In this document: positions 1 through 8,151 of the stretch, one piece after another
How the letters are laid out: every line of letters starts with the position of its first letter
Position numbering within the stretch: position 1 is the stretch's first letter
From: DAOUTW01 sp964523575
GTDB lineage: Bacteria; Zixibacteria; MSB-5A5; GN15; JAAZOE01
Reading direction: 5' to 3'
Length of the DNA stretch: 52,031 bases
Assembly: GCA_964523575.1 (NCBI GenBank)
Contig: CAZGAV010000021.1
Coordinates: 1-52,031 of the forward strand
Translations under genes and position numbers: made by a program
Notes under the pieces: model-generated
Databases searched by the model: none
The model's input: only the letters and a program-made list of their open reading frames with translations
Told to the model about the DNA's origin: nothing

Positions 1-2
1 CT

Positions 3-689
3 TCCTATATCAGCCTTGATGTCGAAAAGAAAAACGACGTCGAATACTTCTGGGGCGCCAATATCACTCTTCCGGCCGATATCGGTTTCGATATCGAGAG
101 CGGTTTCGCCCGCGCCAACTATTCCAATATCGATATGAACGCCGACACTTCGAATTTTCTGGTTCCTATCGCCGACCCCGATACCATGCCGAGAGTGGAG
201 TCAGACCTGTGGGTTTTCTATTATTCGCCAAGGTTGTCGCGGGTTATCGCCCCCAAGACCGGTTTTAGCCTCAATTTCACTCGACGGTTGTTTCAAAATT
301 ACAACGATCAGGTGATATTCGGTTTTTCGACTCAGTTTCTCTCTCCCTGGGCCTCGGTCTGGGAGGGGCAGAGTATCACCGGCAGTCTGAAAAGCTTTGC
401 TATCCCCCGTTTCATTTTCACCGCCGGAGCCGGCTATTGGGATAAAACCTATTTGAAAACGGTCGAAGAACGCCATACCTATTATATCACGCTCCTGCTC
501 GATCAACATAACCGCCGCCGGGATTATCAGACCAAATACTACGTCAGCCTTCAATACCCCATCACTTTCCATTCCGGCCTGTATCTGGAACCGAGCGCCC
601 GTCTCGACTACACCCGAAACATATCGACCGAGCCTTTGTTTAACTACAACGATTATTCTTACTCGGTGATGATCACTTTTCGGATATAA
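3..689 (+). CDS. Outer-membrane beta-barrel protein, 3' part (cut by window edge)
   Basis: The reading frame is open to the left edge and gives 228 residues ending in FRI-stop, so the start lies outside the window. Alternating polar and aromatic residues, many Tyr/Trp and the absence of hydrophobic helices fit an outer-membrane beta-barrel. The last ~165 residues align by eye, almost without gaps, with the C-terminal half of the protein at 2690-3844; both share FLSPWASVWEGQ and TAGAGYWDKTYL. The two are therefore paralogues, with two other secreted-protein genes between them. The ligand or substrate cannot be told from sequence. An internal Met at 135 could be mistaken for the start, but the similarity to a long barrel and the open upstream frame argue against that. 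Confidence 0.75.
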   Translation, partial: SYISLDVEKKNDVEYFWGANITLPADIGFDIESGFARANYSNIDMNADTSNFLVPIADPDTMPRVESDLWVFYYSPRLSRVIAPKTGFSLNFTRRLFQNYNDQVIFGFSTQFLSPWASVWEGQSITGSLKSFAIPRFIFTAGAGYWDKTYLKTVEERHTYYITLLLDQHNRRRDYQTKYYVSLQYPITFHSGLYLEPSARLDYTRNISTEPLFNYNDYSYSVMITFRI

Positions 690-748
690 CCGAATTTGAA
701 TTGATGTATAGGGGCGGCCCGCGGTATCTCCGCTTTTCCCATATTCAT

Positions 749-769
749 ATATAAGAATCACTCTTATAT
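749..769. other. Small inverted repeat in leader of the 884 gene
   Basis: ATATAAGA (749-756) and TCTTATAT (762-769) form a perfect 8-bp inverted repeat around a 5-base loop. It sits between the stop at 689 and the start at 884 in an AT-rich stretch. It has no T-tract of the usual length, so it may be an operator-like site or a weak terminator. The rest of 690-883 shows only a good ribosome binding site (GGGAGG, 873-878) before the next gene. Confidence 0.3.
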
Positions 770-883
770 GTAGCGCCGGTATAAAAAATATATTGTATGA
801 TAACGGCCATTTATTATCTTATACATAGGTTACATTGGAAGGCCTCAGCTATTTTGCTCCAGGTCTTGCTCCGGGAGGACATG

Positions 884-2206
884 ATGGACACCCCGTTTCA
901 AAGCATAAAAGCGGCGCTGATATTGGCCATGCTGTGCTGTATGGCCCCGGCCTTTGCCGGCGATAATCTTCAGCCCAGGGCGCAGTTCCCGATTGATACT
1001 ATGTTTTACACGGGCAAGGTGCGCGTCTATATGGTCGAGCCGGAATCGCGCTGGAACGACTACAGCGGGCGCCCTTATCATTTCGGTTTTCTCGATCTGG
1101 CCATCGACTCGTCGATCGCCATTCAGGATTCGACCACAATGCATCTGACCATACCCTGGAATGCGGCCGACGCCAGTTACCCCGGTATCACCGAATCCAA
1201 CATTATGGCCATTGCCACTGTTTTCAACTCCACCCCGCATACCGCGTATTCGGATCCGCCCGCCGGTTCTCCTTTCACGGCCTACTATACCGAAGCCGCG
1301 GCGTCCGCCACGCCCGGGAACCCCGGAAGCAACCTGGCCGATGAATCCCAGACCCACACCGTGTTCATGGAAGAGGCCACGGCCACCGATTGCCCCGATT
1401 GTCCCATCGCCAGCATGGCCCTTAACAGTATATATGCCTCCGGTAATTACGATTTCTATTACGCCTCCATGGTTATGGATCAGAATTCCCTGGCTCACAA
1501 TATGATGATGAATTATTCCCTTTACTGGTGGCCGACCTGCTATTTTGACGGCGGCTATCAGGTCCTTGACGATTACTGGGGCCAGGAGATTTGGTACACC
1601 AATCGCATCGATTCCTGCCGCCTGCGGCCGGTGCCTGACCTTGACCTGGATGTCGCTCTGACATGGCAGGGGTCGGATCAGGTGAGCATCGACGTCGATA
1701 TTTCCTTTATCTTCAATCATGCCCCCACGCCGCCGTTTCTTCCCGTCGGCCCGGCCAAAGTCCTGTTAAACGAGACCAATTCGTACACCTCCAGCGGACT
1801 TGATATCGACAACAATCAGCTCTTCTTTAAATGGGAATGGGCCGAGGGCGTTTCCGGCGACTGGCTCGGCCCCTATGATTGCGGCGCCGGCGTTACCGCC
1901 GATCATGCCTGGGCCGAAACGGGTGAATATCAGGTTCGATGTCTTTCCAAAGATATTTATGACGGCGAAAGCGCCTGGTCGGAGCCGCTCGCGGTCAGCG
2001 TCATCGGTTTCGGCGACGCCAACAGCGACGGTCAATGCGACGTCGGCGATGCCGTTTTCCTAATCAATTATGTTTTCCGTGAAGGCCCTGCGCCGAATCC
2101 CGTCCTGGCCGGCGATGCCAATTGCGACGCTCAGGTCAACGTCGGAGACGCTGTCTATATCATCAACTATGTATTCGGCGAAGGAGCGCCGCCCGGATGC
2201 GATTGA
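884..2206 (+). CDS. Secreted thioredoxin-like protein with PKD-like and dockerin-like domains
   Basis: This is a 440-residue exported protein. The start at 884 (or the adjacent ATG at 881) is chosen because GGGAGG lies just upstream and a clear signal peptide follows (basic start, ALILAMLCCM core, cleavage near AFA); a frame start at 797 would put this signal inside the protein. Residues ~155-230 look like a thioredoxin fold, with C170-P-D-C173 in the active-site position and a later YWWPTCYFDGG segment resembling the cis-Pro region. Residues ~285-370 resemble a PKD/Ig-like sandwich. The last ~65 residues are a dockerin-like pair of calcium loops (GDANSDG and GDANCDA). It may act on disulfides at the cell surface; this is inferred from fold and motif only. 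It is followed after 32 bases by the next gene. Confidence 0.75.
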   Translation: MDTPFQSIKAALILAMLCCMAPAFAGDNLQPRAQFPIDTMFYTGKVRVYMVEPESRWNDYSGRPYHFGFLDLAIDSSIAIQDSTTMHLTIPWNAADASYPGITESNIMAIATVFNSTPHTAYSDPPAGSPFTAYYTEAAASATPGNPGSNLADESQTHTVFMEEATATDCPDCPIASMALNSIYASGNYDFYYASMVMDQNSLAHNMMMNYSLYWWPTCYFDGGYQVLDDYWGQEIWYTNRIDSCRLRPVPDLDLDVALTWQGSDQVSIDVDISFIFNHAPTPPFLPVGPAKVLLNETNSYTSSGLDIDNNQLFFKWEWAEGVSGDWLGPYDCGAGVTADHAWAETGEYQVRCLSKDIYDGESAWSEPLAVSVIGFGDANSDGQCDVGDAVFLINYVFREGPAPNPVLAGDANCDAQVNVGDAVYIINYVFGEGAPPGCD

Positions 2207-2238
2207 GGCGGGGCCAACCACGCACGGAGAGTGAATTA

Positions 2239-2676
2239 ATGTCGAATATCCGGAAATCGTTTCCGATGATTCTGGTCGTGATCGGTTTGTTTCTCATGCC
2301 GGGAGTGACGCCGGCATACCAGAACAATCAAGATAAACCCGCCTTCATCGACCTTGACGGCGACGGGTTCAATGACCTGGCCGCCGACAGCGATGATAAT
2401 GGAATTCCCGACGAGATAGAATCTCATCCGGCTGACCAGCCCAAGCCGATGGAAAGTCAATTGGGCGAGGTATTTAATACCGAAGCGATGGCGGATATGG
2501 AGATCGACCTGCTGTTATCGTTCTCGGACGGATTCGACCGCCGCTCATTCCGGACGCGCGACTTGATTTCACATCGCGGCGGCTTCAATTCCGGTGAATC
2601 GTTCGGACCCGGCAGTGGCATCGGCCTCGGAGCCCTCGTCACCGGTTGTGTGGGGCCGGGATGCGTCGCACATTAA
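2239..2676 (+). CDS. Small exported protein with Asp-rich calcium-loop motif
   Basis: The 145-residue product begins with a signal peptide (MSNIRKSF, then a hydrophobic MILVVIGLFLM core, cleavage near TPAYQ). ATG 2239 is preferred over an upstream start at 2122 because the upstream extension overlaps the previous gene's dockerin in another frame and because GGAGAG lies about 8 bases upstream. The mature N-terminus has a DLDGDGFNDLAADSDDNG stretch resembling a thrombospondin-type-3 or EF-hand-like calcium loop. The C-terminus is Gly-rich and contains GCVGPGC. No family recognised. It lies 32 bases after the preceding gene and 13 before the following one, so it is probably co-transcribed with them and may be an accessory of the beta-barrel protein. 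Confidence 0.6.
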   Translation: MSNIRKSFPMILVVIGLFLMPGVTPAYQNNQDKPAFIDLDGDGFNDLAADSDDNGIPDEIESHPADQPKPMESQLGEVFNTEAMADMEIDLLLSFSDGFDRRSFRTRDLISHRGGFNSGESFGPGSGIGLGALVTGCVGPGCVAH

Positions 2677-2689
2677 GGTCTGAAGCCGC

Positions 2690-3844
2690 ATGAAATGGAC
2701 TTATAGCGGTCTGCTCGCCTTGTTCCTCCTCCCCGCCCTGTGCGGAGCAGTAGATTTCCAGCCGGAATACAACCTGCTCTTTCAGTCAACCGACAACCTC
2801 ACCAAAGATTCCAGCGGCATCCATGATCTATTAACGGCCAATCAGGTCAGACTGCAAATATATACCGTTTCCGGCCTGGAGATCGGCCTTCGCGGTGAAA
2901 ACAACTATTATCGCAAAACCAGTGGAATCAGTAATTCGCTGGGAGCGATCACGGTTAATTATATCCCGCTGACTCCTTCATCGCCTCTCTCCATGTACTT
3001 TTCGGTCGATTTAAGTGGACGTACCTATCATCGGGAGTACAGTGGATTCGATAATAATATCGCTGAATTCAAAGGTGGTCTCGGTTACAAATTATTATCA
3101 GCCTTGTATATTCGGGGCGGCGCGACCTTCAAATCAACTCGCTACATTTACTCCGCGAACGGTTATAAGAGGGATCTCGATTTGTTTCTCGGAGTCAATT
3201 CCACCCTGCCCGGTTCCAACAGCCTCGACCTCGAGGCCGGTTTCTCGCGCACCAATTTCGTTCACAAGGATAATATCTATTTCACCGACTCCATTCCCCC
3301 CGGATGGAGCTTTCCCTGGGCCTATCAGGACTGGTTCTTGAGTTTCGTGTCCGAATCCGAGAGCGACCTTTGGTGCTTCTACTTCTCCCCCCGATGGTCG
3401 CGCCCGATCGGATCGCGGTCGGGTATAAATTTGTCCTATTCCCTTCAAAATTTCCAGAACTATGATAACGAAATCGTCTGGGGGTTCACGACTCAATTTC
3501 TATCGCCCTGGGCCTCGGTCTGGGAAGGCCAGAACCTGACCGCCGGCCTCAAGACCTACCTGATTCCGCGCATAATTATGACCGCCGGCGCCGGTTACTG
3601 GGATAAAACCTATTTGAGGACGATCGAGCAGAACCACATTTATTACGTGCAGGCCAAGGACGCCGAACGCCGTCGCGATTGGCAGGCCAAAGCCTTTGTC
3701 GGCGTCCAATGGCCCTTCAAACTGTCGCGGGAGATTCGATGCGAATCGAATCTGGTGCTGGAATATTCTGACAATAAATCCAATAAAATTCTCTATCAAT
3801 ATTCCGATTTCTCGGTTTCAATCGGTATCGGCATTCGTTTTTAG
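2690..3844 (+). CDS. Outer-membrane beta-barrel protein
   Basis: This 384-residue protein has a signal peptide (MKWTYSGLLALFLLPALCGA) and then repeated amphipathic strands rich in Tyr, Phe and Trp, ending in IGIRF-stop. A C-terminal Phe is typical of outer-membrane barrels recognised by BamA. It is the full-length relative of the partial gene at the left edge and shares the FLSPWASVWEGQ and GAGYWDKTYL blocks. It is the last gene of the plus-strand cluster starting at 884 and is followed by a terminator hairpin shared with the convergent gatD. Transported substrate unknown. Confidence is high for the barrel class and low for any function. Confidence 0.75.
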   Translation: MKWTYSGLLALFLLPALCGAVDFQPEYNLLFQSTDNLTKDSSGIHDLLTANQVRLQIYTVSGLEIGLRGENNYYRKTSGISNSLGAITVNYIPLTPSSPLSMYFSVDLSGRTYHREYSGFDNNIAEFKGGLGYKLLSALYIRGGATFKSTRYIYSANGYKRDLDLFLGVNSTLPGSNSLDLEAGFSRTNFVHKDNIYFTDSIPPGWSFPWAYQDWFLSFVSESESDLWCFYFSPRWSRPIGSRSGINLSYSLQNFQNYDNEIVWGFTTQFLSPWASVWEGQNLTAGLKTYLIPRIIMTAGAGYWDKTYLRTIEQNHIYYVQAKDAERRRDWQAKAFVGVQWPFKLSREIRCESNLVLEYSDNKSNKILYQYSDFSVSIGIGIRF

Positions 3845-3850
3845 GACAGT

Positions 3851-3881
3851 AAAAAACCGTCCCGGGGATCCGGGACGGTTT
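3851..3881. terminator. Bidirectional rho-independent terminator between barrel gene and gatD
   Basis: AAACCGTCCCGG (3854-3865) pairs perfectly with CCGGGACGGTTT (3870-3881) around a GGAT loop, a 12-bp stem. Six A residues at 3851-3856 become a U-tract on minus-strand transcripts, so it should end the gatE-gatD message; on the plus strand the U-tract is only three bases. It lies between two convergent stop codons. Confidence 0.85.
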
Positions 3882-3915
3882 CACGCCATTATCATTCAAA
3901 ATTCCGATATCCGAT

Positions 3916-5298
3916 TTATTTATAGATTGTCCTCAAGAAGTCTCTGATCTCGGGCACGCCCCCTTGAAATATCAAGTAACCGTCATATGGTTCGCGTTCA
4001 GTGATATCACCGGCGATAGGTTTTAGCATCAGCCGCTTGACTTCATTGAGATCCTCGGTCTGGCCCAGCGCCCAGCCCAGCTTTATATAGGCGACTTCGG
4101 GGAGCATATTCTCGGTCGGAATCAACCCCAGGCTCATCAGGTCCCGCCCCGTGTCATAAACAAACATGTGGACATAGCCCCACAAGGTCTGGACGGTCAT
4201 ATACATCGCCACGCCCGCTTCGGCGGCCCGCTTGATGGCAGGATAAACCGGTTTGTTGACATGGCCCAGCCCGGTGCCGGCGATAACGATGCCGCGATAG
4301 CCGTTGCTGACAAGAGAATCGATTATATCCGGATGCATATTGGGATAATAATAAACCAGCGCCACCCGTTCCTCGAAACAGGCCTTGACCGTCACGTTAC
4401 GGTCCTTGCGCCGCCGGTTATATACTTTCTTGATCGGAGTGATCTTCTCGCGGTCGATCATGGCCAGCGGCAGATCGCCGATAGTGCGGAAAGTCGAACG
4501 GTATGACGAATGCATTTTTCTAACCCGGGTGCCCCGGTGCAGAAGGCCGTATTTATCCGAGGTCGGTCCGAACATGCAGACCTGGACTTCGGCGATATCC
4601 GATTCCGCGGCCGCCTTGGCGGCGTGCATGAGATTGAGAGCCGCGTCCGAGGACGGCCGGTCCGAGGACCGCTGAGATCCGACCAGGACAATCGGCACCG
4701 GGGGATTCTGAATCATGTAAGACAATGCCGCCGCGGTATGATGCATGGTATCGGTTCCGTGCCCGACGACAATGCCGTCGATGCCGTTTTCGATCTCTTT
4801 GCCGATATTCTTCGCCAGCGCCATATATTGCTGAGGCCCCATGTTCTCGCTGAAAACGGCGAATAGTTTTTCCGTGGTCAGATTACAGATATCGGCCAGT
4901 TCCGGCACCGCCCCATATAATTCGCCGGGCGAAAAGGCCGGGATAACCGCTCCGGTACGATAATCGAGACGTGAAGCGATGGTGCCGCCGGTGCCGAACA
5001 ATTTGACATTGGGTTTGTCCGGTGAAAAAGGAAATTCCTTTTCCGGAATCTTGTAATGAGCTTCTTTGTAGCCCAGTTCTTTCATGTCGGTCAGGGTATC
5101 GGTGGCCAGGCCGACGTTGTATCCGGTGGCCAATTTCAAGACGATATGGCGGTCGTCGTCATTTTCCGAACGCGGCAGGATTATTCCCCGAAAATCGCCC
5201 CGGGTGGTTTTGATCGCGGCGTCGCTCCAGACCCGGACATTGAATTTTTTGAGCGCCTCCAGCGCTTCGCCCTTGTAACCTTTAAACATGTCACTCAT
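3916..5298 (-). CDS. gatD: Glu-tRNA(Gln) amidotransferase subunit D (archaeal type)
   Basis: GatD is the asparaginase-like subunit that releases ammonia from an amide donor so that GatE can convert Glu-tRNA(Gln) to Gln-tRNA(Gln). The 460-residue protein has the N-terminal SH3-like region (~1-85) that separates GatD from plain L-asparaginases. The asparaginase domain then shows TGGTIAS (103-109, nucleophile Thr106), GHGTDTM (179-185, Thr182 and Asp183), VGSQRSSDRPSSDAA and RVRKMHSSYRSTF with Lys261; all four catalytic residues are present. It overlaps the end of gatE by 8 bases (ATGAGTGA), implying translational coupling. GatDE is regarded as an archaeal system, so finding it among plainly bacterial genes is unusual. 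A simple asparaginase is excluded by the N-terminal domain and the gatE neighbour. Confidence 0.95.
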   Translation of the reverse strand: MSDMFKGYKGEALEALKKFNVRVWSDAAIKTTRGDFRGIILPRSENDDDRHIVLKLATGYNVGLATDTLTDMKELGYKEAHYKIPEKEFPFSPDKPNVKLFGTGGTIASRLDYRTGAVIPAFSPGELYGAVPELADICNLTTEKLFAVFSENMGPQQYMALAKNIGKEIENGIDGIVVGHGTDTMHHTAAALSYMIQNPPVPIVLVGSQRSSDRPSSDAALNLMHAAKAAAESDIAEVQVCMFGPTSDKYGLLHRGTRVRKMHSSYRSTFRTIGDLPLAMIDREKITPIKKVYNRRRKDRNVTVKACFEERVALVYYYPNMHPDIIDSLVSNGYRGIVIAGTGLGHVNKPVYPAIKRAAEAGVAMYMTVQTLWGYVHMFVYDTGRDLMSLGLIPTENMLPEVAYIKLGWALGQTEDLNEVKRLMLKPIAGDITEREPYDGYLIFQGGVPEIRDFLRTIYK

Positions 5299-7288
5299 GG
5301 TTCACTTCCTTCTCGACACTATCCCGGAGGACATCCAGCGGTATATTTCCCAGGGCGAGTTTTCGCAGGTTTCCCATAATCCAGTCGATTTCCGCGCCCG
5401 GCCGCGACGATCGGCGAATCTCCGCGAATTTCTTCCTCAGCGCCGGCACATAAGACAATATCTCTTCTTTGGTGTGCCGGGCATAGCCAATAATCGTCAG
5501 CACCGAATCGAAAATCATTTTGGGGTGGGAATAAAGGTCCGGCAACATTTCCACGGCAATCGTCCGCTCCAGTTTACGGGTATGCAGAAATTTGAATAAT
5601 CCGTATAGGGTATAATATTTAAATTCCGCCGCCGGCGTTACCCGGGCTTCAATATGACGCAGAGTATGCCCGATGAGAGTCCCGACAAATTTGGCCGGCT
5701 GTTCAAAATCCTCGACGATTTTCTGGATGATCCAGACCAGATTCCGTTTCAATATATAACCGTAGGTGTCTTCCGGCACCTGCCATTGGCGCAGTTGCGA
5801 AAGTCGATAATCGACTTCATCCGGCAGTTCTTTCCTGATCGCCTCGATCTGGACGTCGTCGATCGGGATCGGCGCCGAATCGGTATCAGGATACATGCGG
5901 TCCGGCCCCGGCAGAACTCTCTCGAAAATCGTCGTTCCGTCCGGCAGCGATTTCCGGGTTTCATTGGGCACGCCGTCAAAGGCCAGGCGGCATCGCTCAT
6001 AGATGGTTTCGAGAGCCGTTTTGATATCGTCATCGGCAGCCCAAAATACAATCTGGGCGTCTCCTTTTTTCGATTTCAGCAGATCCCGAATGGTCCGCAG
6101 ATCATCATTATCGAGCGGATCAACCCCTCCCTCGGCTTCGAAAGCCTCGGAATGAGTCATGTTCGGCCTTTCGATGCAGGCGATGACTTTGAGCCGGCCG
6201 CTGATTTCATCGGCGAACATTTTCCCCGGCTGGGTGAAGAATGACATGATTCCCTCGAAAGATGGCAGATTGACTGCTATCAATCGGCCGTTTCGGGCCC
6301 GGGCTTCGCGGTACGGACCGCTGTCAATTTTGATATGGTTTAAATTCAAGTTGACCGAACTGATTTTCCATTCGTCCGGCTTGCCTACGCGGCCGTGAAG
6401 AATATCCTTTATTTCCAGCAAGGCCCGCTGGCGGAAGCCTTCGTTGTGAGTCAATTCCGGGATCCATCGGATATGGGCCACGCCTTTGATCTCGACTCGC
6501 TCGCCGCCGGTGATACTGACGTTGACATCCTCCCGACCGGCGCCGATACCGGTGCGCATTTTGCCGGTACTGCGGGTCAGGAAACGGAGATACTGCCCGG
6601 CTGCGGCCGCCTCGTCGGGCGTCTTCATATCCGGATAGGTGACCATTTCGATCAGGGGCATGCCCAGCCGATCGGTCGTATAAATCCGCATATGCCCGAT
6701 ATCCGAGACCTCCCGGCAGGCGTCTTCCTCGATGCTGAGCTGGATAATCCGGACTGTCCTCGGCCCGACCGGGATGCTCCCCTCGATTCCGACGATGGCC
6801 GTCCGCTGGAATCCGGTGGGGATGGAACCGTCGAGGTATTGTTTCCGGGTGATATGCAATTCTCCGACGATATTGGTCTTCAATAGCAGAGCCACTTCGA
6901 TAGCGATATCCAGGGCTTCGCGATTAATGGGGAACGGCGGGGTATCGTCGATGTCGTAGGTGCAGGCCGACTCGTCTTTAATTCTATAGATAATGTTCTT
7001 CCGGGTGCGGAATTCCATGAGGGCCGTGCCGTCATATTCACCCAGTTCGCTCAAAGTCGGCCGCATATGCCGGATCAATTCGGCGTCGAAATCTTTGCCG
7101 TCCTGATATAATCCGGCCGGACAACGGCAGAAAAGCTTCTTGACCGTCATCAACTGCTGATGTATTTCCAACCCGCATTTGAATCCGAGATTCTCGTAAA
7201 CTTCCCGCCCGGCTTCTCGCCTCGGAACATATCCGATCAATGCCCGGGTTTTCTCGAAATTCTCTCGCGCCTTGAAGTCATCGTCCAT
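5291..7288 (-). CDS. gatE: Glu-tRNA(Gln) amidotransferase subunit E (archaeal type)
   Basis: GatE is the kinase/amidotransferase subunit: it phosphorylates the gamma-carboxylate of Glu on tRNA(Gln) and amidates it with ammonia from GatD. The 665-residue product has GLEIHQQL (39-46), the Cys pair in FCRCP (C54, C56) and C109 near YDIDD as likely zinc ligands, SIPTGFQRT (155-163), REDVNVSI (252-259) and RVEIKGV (264-270), as in the GatB/GatE cradle domain. After ~340 comes the extra segment related to the bacterial AspRS GAD insertion, which GatB lacks. A helical YqeY-like tail follows. ATG 7288 is preferred, with GGGA seven bases upstream; an in-frame GTG at 7300 is the alternative. It is transcribed before gatD and overlaps it by 8 bases. 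Confidence 0.95.
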   Translation of the reverse strand: MDDDFKARENFEKTRALIGYVPRREAGREVYENLGFKCGLEIHQQLMTVKKLFCRCPAGLYQDGKDFDAELIRHMRPTLSELGEYDGTALMEFRTRKNIIYRIKDESACTYDIDDTPPFPINREALDIAIEVALLLKTNIVGELHITRKQYLDGSIPTGFQRTAIVGIEGSIPVGPRTVRIIQLSIEEDACREVSDIGHMRIYTTDRLGMPLIEMVTYPDMKTPDEAAAAGQYLRFLTRSTGKMRTGIGAGREDVNVSITGGERVEIKGVAHIRWIPELTHNEGFRQRALLEIKDILHGRVGKPDEWKISSVNLNLNHIKIDSGPYREARARNGRLIAVNLPSFEGIMSFFTQPGKMFADEISGRLKVIACIERPNMTHSEAFEAEGGVDPLDNDDLRTIRDLLKSKKGDAQIVFWAADDDIKTALETIYERCRLAFDGVPNETRKSLPDGTTIFERVLPGPDRMYPDTDSAPIPIDDVQIEAIRKELPDEVDYRLSQLRQWQVPEDTYGYILKRNLVWIIQKIVEDFEQPAKFVGTLIGHTLRHIEARVTPAAEFKYYTLYGLFKFLHTRKLERTIAVEMLPDLYSHPKMIFDSVLTIIGYARHTKEEILSYVPALRKKFAEIRRSSRPGAEIDWIMGNLRKLALGNIPLDVLRDSVEKEVNHE

Positions 7289-7300
7289 TGTATATCCCAC

Positions 7301-7645
7301 AGGTTATGTCGTTCAAACCACGGCGCCCTCCGGGCGCTAAAGTTGAATCGGAAGCTAATGCAAACCCGGCCCCTTTTCAAGCACTTTTGTCAATATAATC
7401 GGCCGGGAATCCCCGGAATCGGCCTTATGCCGGGGCTGGAGAGGAACCCCGCGCAGGGGATATCACAAGGGCGTCGATGCCGGCATCCCGATGATGTCGC
7501 TTGCAGATCTTCGAGTCGATACCGACGTTGTTCCATGGAATTCAAGATGGATGATATCTCGGCATCATTGATTTAAATGATCGATAATGATTATATTATC
7601 CGCGGATCATCCGATAAAAATAATGACATCTATGGATATTTTTTG
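7301..7645. other. Divergent intergenic region between gatE and the basic-protein gene
   Basis: About 350 bases without a convincing gene. A GCGCCC-TCC-GGGCGC hairpin (7323-7337) lies in the presumed gatE leader. On the minus strand a TTGACA occurs near 7390 but no good -10 follows at the right distance. A GATGCCGGCATC palindrome lies near 7470. A 138-codon open frame crossing 7160-7576 overlaps gatE antisense and has no supported start, so it is not called. Confidence 0.5.
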
Positions 7646-7674
7646 TTGACACTTAATTTGAGTAAAAATACTAT
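7646..7674 (+). promoter_or_regulatory. Sigma-70-type promoter for the basic-protein gene
   Basis: TTGACA (7646-7651) and TACTAT (7669-7674) are separated by exactly 17 bases, in an AT-rich stretch 35 bases upstream of the start codon. This is the best consensus promoter in the window and implies high basal expression of the next gene. A strong AAGGAGG ribosome binding site follows at 7695-7701. Confidence 0.75.
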
Positions 7675-7708
7675 GCAGTTGTATCAATCAATTTAAGGAG
7701 GATGCTGT

Positions 7709-7948
7709 ATGCGTAAGGCCAAGAAGAAAGTGGTCAAGAAGAAAGTGGCCAAGAAGAAAGTGGCGGCCAAGAAAGTCATCAAGAAAAAAGTCGTCAAGAA
7801 AGTTCAATGCGCCGCTCTGACCAAGGACGGAAAGCGCTGTAAGCGGAAAGTCGTACCGCCGGCGAAGTTTTGCCACCTCCACAAAGGCTGGAAGCCGAAA
7901 ACCAAGGCAAAACCGAAACCGAAAGCAAAAGCCAAAAAGAGAAAATAA
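7709..7948 (+). CDS. Lysine-rich histone H1-like protein with Cys/His zinc-binding-type core
   Basis: The 79-residue product is extremely basic. Residues 1-32 are near-repeats of KKKV and residues 60-79 repeat K-x-K-P/A, as in histone H1-like or nucleoid-associated tails. Between them lies C34-x9-C44-x10-C55-x2-H58, with TKDGKRCKRK in the middle. This looks like the short CxxxTxxGxxC...CxxH zinc-binding-type motif seen in many small bacterial proteins of unknown function. The most likely role is binding DNA or RNA by the basic arms, with a zinc-stabilised core; this is inference. It has its own strong promoter, AAGGAGG ribosome binding site and terminator, so it is a single-gene unit. The Lys-rich ends are encoded by a repetitive AAGAAGAAAGTG-type sequence that could expand or contract. 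Confidence 0.8.
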   Translation: MRKAKKKVVKKKVAKKKVAAKKVIKKKVVKKVQCAALTKDGKRCKRKVVPPAKFCHLHKGWKPKTKAKPKPKAKAKKRK

Positions 7949-7963
7949 TCTGCTTTTGCGGTC

Positions 7964-7994
7964 AAGGCCGGCGCTTGTCGCCGGCCTTTTTTTT
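7964..7994 (+). terminator. Rho-independent terminator after the basic-protein gene
   Basis: AAGGCCGGCG (7964-7973) pairs with CGCCGGCCTT (7979-7988) around CTTGT, followed by an eight-T tract (7987-7994). It lies 15 bases after the stop codon. Confidence 0.92.
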
Positions 7995-8151
7995 GAGTCG
8001 CCCCCATGGCCGGAGTCGCTCCGCCGGTACGCCTCTTCCCGGCTCGCCATATATCCCTTGCCAAATCGCAAAACATTGCTACATTGATTAGAAAGACAAT
8101 ACCTGCCCCATAAGGCCGGAGGATTAATCTGCATCTTCGGGGGTCCCGAGT

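Noticed and set aside
7160..7576. A 138-codon plus-strand frame upstream of the basic-protein gene
   Set aside because: Its first third is antisense to gatE, it has no ribosome binding site and the product shows no recognisable feature.
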